From assembly GCA_964396165.1 (NCBI GenBank), contig CAYNEF010000017.1, positions 7,091 to 71,090 on the forward strand: a DNA stretch of 64,000 nt, read 5' to 3'. Position numbers and translations under genes: made by a program. The notes beneath the pieces were generated by a model. It ran no database searches. It was given only the letters and a program-made list of their open reading frames with translations, and had not been told where the DNA came from. The stretch's first letter is position 1. Every line of letters begins with the position of its first letter. Of this stretch, positions 43,935 to 50,418 are shown piece by piece. This DNA is from CALCZU01 sp964396165. Its GTDB lineage: Bacteria > Bdellovibrionota > FAC87 > UBA2466.

Positions 43935-44343
43935 AATAGCAATTGGCCTGGGAAGTAACCTCGGCAACCGCGAAGAAAATATCAGAAATGCTTTTGCAAG
44001 ACTGAGCGAAGAATTTTTAGAAGATGCAAAACTTTCTTCACTCATTGAAACAGAACCCTGGGGAGTAAAAGATCAACCCAAATTCTTAAATGCGGTATGC
44101 ACGGGCTTAAGCGAGTGGGATCCCCCAGCTATTGTAAATTACTGCAAGGTTTTGGAACGCGAGCTGGGAAGAACAGACTCAGTGAAGTACGGCCCCAGAC
44201 TTATCGACATGGACTTGCTCCTTTTCGGCAATAAAAAATGGAATTCCGATGGAGTGATCGTTCCCCATCCAGAAATGCTCAAACGAGATTTTGTGATGCG
44301 CCCCCTCTTAGAAATCTGGCCGGATTGGGATATTCTTTCTTAA
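43918..44343 (+). CDS. folK: 6-hydroxymethyl-7,8-dihydropterin pyrophosphokinase
   Basis: Pyrophosphorylates 6-hydroxymethyl-dihydropterin for FolP. 141 aa from ATG 43918, preceded by a GGTGAG site; a GTG at 43906 is less likely. Seen: IGLGSNLGNREENIRNA, ETEPWGVKDQPKFLNAV, LGRTDSVKYGPRLIDMDLL with the metal-binding DxD, and IVPHPEMLKRDFVMRPL. It overlaps the PTPS gene by 17 nt. Confidence 0.95.
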   Translation: MHPKVKIAIGLGSNLGNREENIRNAFARLSEEFLEDAKLSSLIETEPWGVKDQPKFLNAVCTGLSEWDPPAIVNYCKVLERELGRTDSVKYGPRLIDMDLLLFGNKKWNSDGVIVPHPEMLKRDFVMRPLLEIWPDWDILS

Positions 44344-44363
44344 ATTCTTTAGAAAGGAATCCG

Positions 44364-44768
44364 ATGAAAAACACACTCAAACTAGGTCTCTTATCTGTTC
44401 TGTTTTTATTTACGGGCGTTGTCTCAGCTGACGCTGCAAAAACTTTTCCAGAAATTTCATTAGACGAGTTGAAAGCGGCAGTTGCTTCTAAGTCCGCTAC
44501 AATCATAGATGCGAATGGATCGGACACTTACAACGAAGGCCATATCCCCACTGCAATCAGCTTTGCTCAAACAAAAGATTTGGCCGCTTCTTTACCTAAA
44601 GATAAAAAAACTCCTATCGTCGCCTATTGTGGTGGCCCGATGTGCTCTGCTTGGGAAAAAGCTGCAGAAGAAGCCAGCAAATTAGGCTACACCAATATCA
44701 GACACTTCAAAGGTGGAATCACCGGTTGGAAAAAAGCAAAGCAACCGACTGAAGCGCATAAAGGCTAA
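44364..44768 (+). CDS. Exported single-domain rhodanese
   Basis: 134 aa from ATG 44364, preceded by AGAAAGGA. It begins with a signal peptide (residues 1-24, ending SADA). The rest is one rhodanese domain: ISLDELKAAVASKSATIIDAN, DTYNEGHIPTAI, the catalytic Cys in IVAYCGGPMCSAWEKAA, and GYTNIRHFKGGITGWK. It is a likely periplasmic sulfurtransferase or sulfur carrier; the partner is unknown. A strong terminator follows. Confidence 0.88.
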   Translation: MKNTLKLGLLSVLFLFTGVVSADAAKTFPEISLDELKAAVASKSATIIDANGSDTYNEGHIPTAISFAQTKDLAASLPKDKKTPIVAYCGGPMCSAWEKAAEEASKLGYTNIRHFKGGITGWKKAKQPTEAHKG

Positions 44769-44787
44769 AAGTTTTTTTTCATTTGGG

Positions 44788-44826
44788 AAAGAGCAGGGTT
44801 ATCAAATAGCCCTGCTCTTTTTTTTT
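44788..44826 (+). terminator. Rho-independent terminator after the rhodanese gene
   Basis: A 15-bp stem (44788-44802 with 44806-44820, one G-T pair, loop CAA) is followed by a T-run to 44826. It probably ends the folate-rhodanese transcript. The A-rich left side could also serve the convergent gene. Confidence 0.92.
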
Positions 44827-44830
44827 GTGA

Positions 44831-45592
44831 TTACAAAGCGATTGGATACGACAAGAGGAGTGAGCCGTAGAAAACGGACGGGTAGGTACTGACATAGTTG
44901 CCGGCCTTACAGCTTTCACCTAAAAGTGACGTCCAGTTGAGTGCTGCAATGGGGGTTACTCCCCAGAAAAGATTCGGAAATACGAAATTTGCCGAAAAGA
45001 GAAGGTGATTAAGTCCGCCTTCAGCTGGGCTGCCGTATAAGTATCGGTTGTGAGGAGCGCTTCCGAATCCTAGCGTTGTGGCAAAACTGCCAAAAACGAT
45101 CGGGCGTGACTCGTCCATTATTCTCAAAAATTTTAGTATTGTTTTCAATTCAATATACTGGCCGCCATGGCTTATTAATTCCTGAAAGGCTGCCAATTCA
45201 AATCCTAAAAGGGGAAAAAGATCGTATGCGGCAAACCCGTAAAGTTCGACAGAAGTATCTCTTTGTTTTTGATAGCTCTCTTGATCGCCGAATATTTCTA
45301 GTAAAATATTATCATTGAAAAAACCGATACCACTTCCTATTTTTAATTTTTCAGTCAAGGGGCGAGTAATTCTAAGCCCTCGCGGACTGAGATCTACCAT
45401 CCGTTGCCAAAAGGAAAAAGAAAGTACAGGGAACAAAATCGGATAGTTATAATAATTAGCGCCTCTTGTAACTCCACGGGATTGGAAAATTAGTCCTGTT
45501 TGAATCGTGTGTTCAGGAGGCGGAACATTTAGGTGCGGTGGAGGTTCTGCGAAAACAAATACAGAAAATAAAACAAGTAAAATGAAAGGCAT
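44831..45592 (-). CDS. Outer-membrane beta-barrel protein, MipA/OmpV-like
   Basis: 253 aa with a short signal peptide (about residues 1-15) and a Pro-rich start. The mature sequence alternates short amphipathic strands with aromatic belts (GLIFQSRG, ILFPVLSFSFW, LKIGSGIGFFND, PIVFGSFATTLGFG) and ends with SLLLSYPIAL. The pattern and length resemble the MipA/OmpV family, but no diagnostic motif was confirmed. Function unknown. It stands alone between two terminated transcripts. Confidence 0.6.
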   Translation of the reverse strand: MPFILLVLFSVFVFAEPPPHLNVPPPEHTIQTGLIFQSRGVTRGANYYNYPILFPVLSFSFWQRMVDLSPRGLRITRPLTEKLKIGSGIGFFNDNILLEIFGDQESYQKQRDTSVELYGFAAYDLFPLLGFELAAFQELISHGGQYIELKTILKFLRIMDESRPIVFGSFATTLGFGSAPHNRYLYGSPAEGGLNHLLFSANFVFPNLFWGVTPIAALNWTSLLGESCKAGNYVSTYPSVFYGSLLLSYPIAL

Positions 45593-45681
45593 GCGAAATC
45601 ATATGGTACTTATGTATTTTTTCCAAATAACTTGTCCACACGCGAGTAATCTTAATATTAAATTTAAGTAGTGGAAGGTGG

Positions 45682-45736
45682 GGGGCCCGAAAACCTTACT
45701 TGTCGGGAGAGAGTCGGTAAAAGACCTCCGGGCCCC
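45682..45736. repeat. GC-rich inverted repeat upstream of lexA
   Basis: GGGGCCCG (45682-45689) and CGGGCCCC (45729-45736) are perfect inverted copies about 39 nt apart, enclosing TTAC and GTAA segments that could pair further. It lies in the lexA upstream region, ahead of the predicted promoter. It may be a terminator remnant, an RNA structure or a repeat. Confidence 0.4.
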
Positions 45737-45778
45737 TGGGGTCAATGGCAGAAAATATTCGACAATCCTTGTCTCTAT

Positions 45779-45806
45779 TTGATACCATACATTTGTATGG
45801 TATATG
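45779..45806 (+). promoter_or_regulatory. lexA promoter with embedded palindromic operator
   Basis: A -35 TTGATA (45779-45784), a 16-nt spacer and -10 TATATG (45801-45806) form a plausible sigma70 promoter. Between them lies a near-perfect palindrome: ATACCATACA (45782-45791), TT, TGTATGGTAT (45794-45803). LexA usually represses its own gene by binding such a site, so this is the likely SOS operator of this organism. It differs from the E. coli CTG-N10-CAG box. Confidence 0.7.
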
Positions 45807-45839
45807 GGTCAATACAGTAGTAGCGGGGGTGCATAAAAG

Positions 45840-46481
45840 ATGACAGACAAAATTTCGAACGATACTCTTTTTACGATGAAACAGGCGGAACTTTCTCCTC
45901 AACAAGAAGCAGTCCTCAATTTTATTACAGAGCATTATCACCAAAATGGTGTGGCACCTTCTTACCGCGATATTCAAAGCCACTTTGGGTTTAAGGCGGT
46001 TGGCACCGTGCAAGACCATGTAAAAGCGCTGATACAAAAAGGCAGAATAGAAAAGCCTCTTAAAAAAGCTCGCGGTCTGATTCCGTGTGGTCAAAAACTC
46101 CAGGGTTCAAAAAGATTATCCGTGTACGGTGAAGTGGCCGCAGGGGGACTGAGAACCAGCGAACAGCTGGAATTGGGAAGCATCATTATTTCCGAAACAC
46201 TGGCTCAAGGCGAATGCTTTGCTTTGAGAGTCGTCGGAAACAGCATGGTCGATGTGGGGATCTACGAGGGGGATCACGTAGTCGTGCAAAAAGGCGCACG
46301 TGTGAAGAACGGCGATATTGTTGTTGCTCTTGTTGAAGGGGAGACAACCGTAAAAAGATTTGAGAAAAAGGGAGTTGAGATTTTTCTGGTCCCAGAAAAC
46401 AAAAGAATGTCGCCTATCAATATCACCGGGAAAAATTGTGAGATTCAAGGCAAAGTAATTGCGCTTCAGCGTAAGATGTAA
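45840..46481 (+). CDS. lexA: LexA SOS repressor
   Basis: Represses SOS genes and self-cleaves when RecA is activated. 213 aa: an N-terminal winged helix (residues 14-80, LSPQQEAVLNFITEH, PSYRDIQSHFG) and a C-terminal S24 peptidase domain. Seen: cleavage site Ala101-Gly102 (YGEVAAGG), catalytic Ser135 (GNSMVDVGI) and Lys172 (TTVKRF). The start at 45840 has a GGGGG site at slightly long spacing; a later ATG at 45876 lacks one. It carries about 12 extra N-terminal residues compared with typical LexA. No SOS effector gene adjoins it. Confidence 0.94.
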   Translation: MTDKISNDTLFTMKQAELSPQQEAVLNFITEHYHQNGVAPSYRDIQSHFGFKAVGTVQDHVKALIQKGRIEKPLKKARGLIPCGQKLQGSKRLSVYGEVAAGGLRTSEQLELGSIIISETLAQGECFALRVVGNSMVDVGIYEGDHVVVQKGARVKNGDIVVALVEGETTVKRFEKKGVEIFLVPENKRMSPINITGKNCEIQGKVIALQRKM

Positions 46482-46514
46482 AAATAAAAAACCCCGCTGA
46501 TTTCTCAGCGAGGT
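46481..46514 (-). terminator. Terminator after the DUF4402 pilin gene
   Basis: On the minus strand a roughly 10-bp stem (46491-46500 with 46505-46514, one mismatch, short loop) is followed by TTTTTTATTTT (plus-strand A-run 46481-46491). It probably ends the minus-strand transcript of the gene at 46542-47003. Confidence 0.8.
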
Positions 46515-46541
46515 CATTTGAAATTAAAATACTTTTTAAAC

Positions 46542-47003
46542 TTATTGGTACGTTACAGTAACTGTGAACACGCCGGAATAGTCGCCTGATTCCTGGTTGC
46601 TCGACAATGCAGAACGGGTTCCGCCCACGCTGACTGCTTGCGCTCCACTTGTACCTAAATTTCCAGAAGCGTTGGGGTTAGAGTTAAACCCAGAGACTTC
46701 GATTTGCTTATTTGGACCTACGCCATCACCTGTGCTCATTGTTACGCTTGAGGGAAGAACAAGATTAAAGGCCTTGTTTTTTTCGCCGGTGACGTTGAAT
46801 GTCGCTGCAGAGGTGTCTGCTGGATTGACTGTGAGAGCTGTGTCGCCAGTGAAACCAACGCCGAAATCCAAGTCTTGAGTTTTAGCGATACTGATTGATT
46901 TTTTTACCTGTGCTTTTGCGAGAGCAGTTGTGCTTGCCGAGTTTCCAGCATGCGCAGTAACTGCGATTCCTAATGCTAGTCCATAGATTAAGTGTTTTGT
47001 CAT
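46542..47003 (-). CDS. DUF4402 pilin-like subunit, copy 1
   Basis: 153 aa from ATG 47003, which follows a strong GGAGGA site; signal peptide at residues 1-19. It is the DUF4402 domain: KTQDLDFGVGFTGDTALTVN, FNVTGEKNKAFNLVLPSS, then GGTRSALSSNQESGDYSGVF and a C-terminal TVTVTYQ. The penultimate Tyr and alternating hydrophobic last strand match the chaperone-recognition tail of classical pilins. It belongs to a locus with a PapD-like chaperone and an usher. Probably an extracellular fibre or adhesin subunit. Confidence 0.82.
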   Translation of the reverse strand: MTKHLIYGLALGIAVTAHAGNSASTTALAKAQVKKSISIAKTQDLDFGVGFTGDTALTVNPADTSAATFNVTGEKNKAFNLVLPSSVTMSTGDGVGPNKQIEVSGFNSNPNASGNLGTSGAQAVSVGGTRSALSSNQESGDYSGVFTVTVTYQ

Positions 47004-47100
47004 TTTATCCTCCAAGCTTTCTTGCTTTTATATGTATTTGTTATCGGAAAAAATTGAGTGGGAGTTGCGCGATCAATTATGAAATTTGTGATGAGTTCCA

Positions 47101-47601
47101 TCATTGATACACCACGGTAACGGTAAACACCGCACTATAGGCTCCAGACTCTTGCGAGGCTTTGATGTTGCCTCTAGTTGCACCCACTTTTAAAATTTCT
47201 TTTCCCAGTCCATCTAGTTTCCCGGTACGCGCAGGCGTGGAGGTGAAACGATTCACTATAATTTGTTTATCGCCTCCTGAGCCATTTCCAGTGAGAAGCG
47301 TTACGGTAGAAGGCAAAGAAATGTTGTAAGCTCTGAAAGGTTCTCCTGATACGGTAAAGAGTGAAGCTTGAGAAGATTCAGGAAGTACTGCCAGTTGTGC
47401 ATCTCCGGGAAATGCATCGCCGAAATCTAAGTCAGAATTTTTTGTGATACCAAGAGAAGTTTTTACAGAAGCTTTTGCAAATGCTGTCTGCGAACTGGAT
47501 GCACCACCATAGGCGTAAGAGAGAATAAAAAACGAACAGAAGATCACAACGCATATCATGCGCAGTGTTTTCAATGTGTGTATTTCGATTCGTTTCTCCA
47601 T
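47101..47601 (-). CDS. DUF4402 pilin-like subunit, copy 2
   Basis: 166 aa with an N-terminal basic stretch, then a hydrophobic signal segment (RMICVVIFCSFFILSYAYG). The domain follows the same pattern as copy 1: KNSDLDFGDAFPGDAQLAV, FTVSGEPFRAYNISLPSTVT, GATRGNIKASQESGAYSAVF and the end TVTVVYQ with penultimate Tyr. It lies 97 nt upstream of copy 1 and may share its transcript. Confidence 0.8.
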   Translation of the reverse strand: MEKRIEIHTLKTLRMICVVIFCSFFILSYAYGGASSSQTAFAKASVKTSLGITKNSDLDFGDAFPGDAQLAVLPESSQASLFTVSGEPFRAYNISLPSTVTLLTGNGSGGDKQIIVNRFTSTPARTGKLDGLGKEILKVGATRGNIKASQESGAYSAVFTVTVVYQ

Positions 47602-47673
47602 AGAGCTCTTCAGTTAGCTCATCGGAAGAGTGCGTCGAATTGTTAAGCAAATATGAAGACGCTATGCAGAAAA

Positions 47674-48465
47674 TTAAGGAAGTGTAATCTCTGAAGAAGT
47701 AAGAAGTTTACCGCCATCTTCCTCTGGTTGGTGGTATTCGAGTCTTAGTTTGCCCTTAGCAAGTGTGGTGTCTGCGGGTAAGGTAAATGCATAGCTTACA
47801 TTGCGCTTTTTTAAGTATGACGCAACACTTCTTACGATACCGATATTCACCTGCGCTTTACCCTGTGGAGCAAAAAATGCTAAGAAATCGCCGTAGGGAA
47901 ATCCGTTTCCTTCTGAAATTAAATCGACGCTAAATCCCTGTTCGCCAGAAGGCATCTTTACGATTTTTAAATTAGCGAGTTTGGAAGAAGTCTCAATTTT
48001 TCCTTGTTTAAAAACTACCGGTACGGCAATCGCCACTTTTGCCTGCAGTTTCATCTGCATTTGATCTTTCGACGCCTTACTTGTTTCCTCAGGCTCATCC
48101 ATTGGTTCAAAAAACAAATGCACGCGGTATTCGCCGTCTTTCAAATCTTTTGGACCGCTGTACATGACGCGGATGACTTGTTCCACATTCGGTGGAAGAG
48201 TAACTTGGCGGGGAGAAAAGCGGATGAGGTTAATCGCAGTCCTTTCTTCTTTCTCTGGTGTTTTAGATTGCTCCATGCTGCCATCTATTTTCATTTTGTA
48301 AAATACGGTAGAAATGCGGTAACGGGCAGGTTGTGTTCCGACATGTCTCAATGAAATATCACCGACTCTTTTAGTATCAGTAAGTGTCAATCTTGTTGGG
48401 TAAACCCGCAAGTCAGCAAACAAAGGGAATGCAAAAAGAAAGAGAACTAGGCGCAATAAAACCAT
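47674..48465 (-). CDS. PapD-like periplasmic fimbrial chaperone
   Basis: 263 aa with a short signal peptide (about residues 1-17). The first Ig-like domain has the chaperone pattern: VYPTRLTLTDTKRVGDISLRH, then NLIRFSPRQVTLPPNVEQVIRVMYSGP and EYRVHLFFEPMDE. The second domain continues to residue 263. Such chaperones cap pilin subunits by donor-strand complementation in the periplasm. It is transcribed with the DUF4402 genes downstream (72-nt gap) and is divergent from a hypothetical gene. Confidence 0.82.
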   Translation of the reverse strand: MVLLRLVLFLFAFPLFADLRVYPTRLTLTDTKRVGDISLRHVGTQPARYRISTVFYKMKIDGSMEQSKTPEKEERTAINLIRFSPRQVTLPPNVEQVIRVMYSGPKDLKDGEYRVHLFFEPMDEPEETSKASKDQMQMKLQAKVAIAVPVVFKQGKIETSSKLANLKIVKMPSGEQGFSVDLISEGNGFPYGDFLAFFAPQGKAQVNIGIVRSVASYLKKRNVSYAFTLPADTTLAKGKLRLEYHQPEEDGGKLLTSSEITLP

Positions 48466-48505
48466 GCAGCCATTCTATGGCGATTAGCGTACGAAGTAAA
48501 TTGAG

Positions 48506-49546
48506 ATGAAAATAAAGTATTTATGTTTTCAAGACGATACTAAGAATGTGAAAAAACAACGAAATTTTATTCTGTGTATGTTTTTTACTTTAAGTTTCAG
48601 TAAAGCATTCGCAGTAGATTTTGATCACCCGCGTTGTTCTCTCATCCTACAGTTTGTACGATCTATTGTTGTCGGTGCGGAATATGAACGAGGACTGGAA
48701 CATGCAGGGTTGCGAAGGGAATTAACTCCCTACTTGATGCGAAAATTTAAAGAACAAATGCCAATGGGCAAGTTGGATGATGCACGTACATTACTAGAAC
48801 ATGTTTTAAGTCTGCTGGATTATAAAGTCCCGCCAGAAAAAATGGATGCTCTATCGTCGGTGATTGGCACTCTTTTTCGAATTGATCCCAAACTAGACAA
48901 GGTAGCTGCCGCGAAAGTCATCGCGAATTTTTTAAAACACGATGGAGATTTGGTTACCATGTACAGATTTGCGGGACTAGCCGCAAAAAAAGCACGCAAA
49001 TATGGATTAGATCCTACATCTGCAATTGAACTTGCTTTGAGAAATTACACTTTATTAAATGATGGCACGGGAAAAAGCCGTAAGCTAACAGAGAGTGAAG
49101 TGGAAGTTGCCCTGGAGCCGTTTAAACCAAAAAAAGTTATCCCTTCCTTGAGCGAAATTGAAGCGCAGCAAATTAAATATGACGAATCCCTTGCTCGGCT
49201 TTCAAAAATGAACGCAGATAGCAATGTCTCTGGAAAAAGTTTGATTGAACAGCTCAAGGAATCACAACGTGAGTTGTACAGACTTTCAGAATTGTTGTTG
49301 CGCTCTAAAAGAGTAGGGATAGCAAATGAAAAAAATAGGGCCCAAACAAATTCCTTCCTGGATGAACAAACAGTAAAAATGAAACAGAATATAGAAAAAT
49401 TTGAAAAAGCGGTTCAACTTATTGGTAGACCAAATGTATCCAAAATACGGTTTGAACGCGCAACTGATTTGTTTTGGAGCAACTTGTACCACCCTTGGTT
49501 TTCACAAAAACCGGAAGCAATAGACGGCATCAGTACAAAACAGTAA
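48506..49546 (+). CDS. Hypothetical exported protein inside the fimbrial locus
   Basis: 346 aa from ATG 48506; a GTG at 48548 would put the signal segment (KKQRNFILCMFFTLSFSKAFA) at the very N-terminus and may be the true start. The mature part is mostly alpha-helical with a probable coiled coil near residues 240-310 (LIEQLKESQRELYRLSELLL). No family was recognised. It is the only plus-strand gene in the fimbrial locus, and its last 17 nt overlap the convergent DUF4402 gene. Confidence 0.65.
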   Translation: MKIKYLCFQDDTKNVKKQRNFILCMFFTLSFSKAFAVDFDHPRCSLILQFVRSIVVGAEYERGLEHAGLRRELTPYLMRKFKEQMPMGKLDDARTLLEHVLSLLDYKVPPEKMDALSSVIGTLFRIDPKLDKVAAAKVIANFLKHDGDLVTMYRFAGLAAKKARKYGLDPTSAIELALRNYTLLNDGTGKSRKLTESEVEVALEPFKPKKVIPSLSEIEAQQIKYDESLARLSKMNADSNVSGKSLIEQLKESQRELYRLSELLLRSKRVGIANEKNRAQTNSFLDEQTVKMKQNIEKFEKAVQLIGRPNVSKIRFERATDLFWSNLYHPWFSQKPEAIDGISTKQ

Positions 49547-49979
49547 CCGTAAAAGGGGCGAGGTAATTGCCGGATTTCTGTGTCGGCAATAAAGCGGCAC
49601 GAGTCGCGCCGATTCGAAGTGTTTGCTTTCCGTCGCAGTCGAGTTTCCCGGACGTGTCTGGTTGAGATTGAAAATTGCTCACTTGAATCTGTTCAGAGGC
49701 TGTTGAACCACTACCAGTGGTCATAGAAAGTGTATGGGGAATGATAATAGAGTAAGCGCGGTGCGGCTCACCTAAGACAGAAAACTCTGCGCCTTCAGAT
49801 GTCGAAACAAGTTTCGCTGCATCTCCCTGCAAGCCTTCACCAAAATCCAAATCACGCAGTTTAAACAAATGAATTGCTGAAACCACTTCCGTATAGATTT
49901 TTACATTCTGTTGAGCGGCATTTAGCTGGCATACAGCTAGGATAAGCGCGCTCATAAAGAATTTTAAGAATGTATTCAT
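49530..49979 (-). CDS. DUF4402 pilin-like subunit, copy 3
   Basis: 149 aa, signal peptide about residues 1-22. Same domain pattern: FKLRDLDFGEGLQGDAAKLV, FSVLGEPHRAYSIIIPHTL, GATRAALLPTQKSGNYLAPF and TVTVLY with terminal Tyr. It overlaps copy 4 by 4 nt, so the two subunits are co-translated and may be assembled together. It has one extra cysteine pair region (KLDCDGKQ). Confidence 0.82.
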   Translation of the reverse strand: MNTFLKFFMSALILAVCQLNAAQQNVKIYTEVVSAIHLFKLRDLDFGEGLQGDAAKLVSTSEGAEFSVLGEPHRAYSIIIPHTLSMTTGSGSTASEQIQVSNFQSQPDTSGKLDCDGKQTLRIGATRAALLPTQKSGNYLAPFTVTVLY

Positions 49980-50413
49980 GGATACACCGCAGTTATCAAA
50001 AAAGAACCGGCATACTTGCCACGCGGTTGCTGTGCAGAAATGGCTTCTCTTGTGGCCCCGATATAAATCATCTGTTTGCCCGTTGCATCCAGTTTTCCGT
50101 TTAAACCATCTTGTGGAGAAGATCTAAAATCACTTACCCAAATTTTCGCACCACATTCAAAACTGATATTGGAAAGCCCCACTCGGTTCTGAGGCAAAAT
50201 AATATTGTATGTCCGATTGGGTCTTCCCATGACTTCGACACTTGCGGCTCCAGATAGAGCAGAAGCATCTGGAGGAATAGTTTTAGCGGAATCTCCTTGT
50301 ATAGCGACTCCGAATTGCAAATCAGAACGCCAGTGGATGTGCAGAATTTTAAAGCTCTCTTCTTCTTCGTTTCCTGCAAATGCAATTAAACTAATAAGTA
50401 GCAGCCATTTCAT
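49976..50413 (-). CDS. DUF4402 pilin-like subunit, copy 4 (divergent)
   Basis: 145 aa with a signal peptide (residues 1-14) and an acidic mature start (NEEEESFKILHI). The core is recognisable but more divergent: RSDLQFGVAIQGDSAKTI, VEVMGRPNRTYNIILPQ, GATREAISAQQPRGKYAGSF and the end ITAVYP with penultimate Tyr. It is the first subunit after the usher (5-nt gap). Its divergence and position suggest a tip or adaptor subunit, but that is inference. Confidence 0.75.
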   Translation of the reverse strand: MKWLLLISLIAFAGNEEEESFKILHIHWRSDLQFGVAIQGDSAKTIPPDASALSGAASVEVMGRPNRTYNIILPQNRVGLSNISFECGAKIWVSDFRSSPQDGLNGKLDATGKQMIYIGATREAISAQQPRGKYAGSFLITAVYP

Positions 50414-50418
50414 TCACT

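Noticed and set aside
45695..45720. TTAC...GTAA pair as a Bdellovibrio-type LexA box
   Set aside because: The spacing is 18 nt instead of 3, and the promoter-embedded palindrome is a much better operator.
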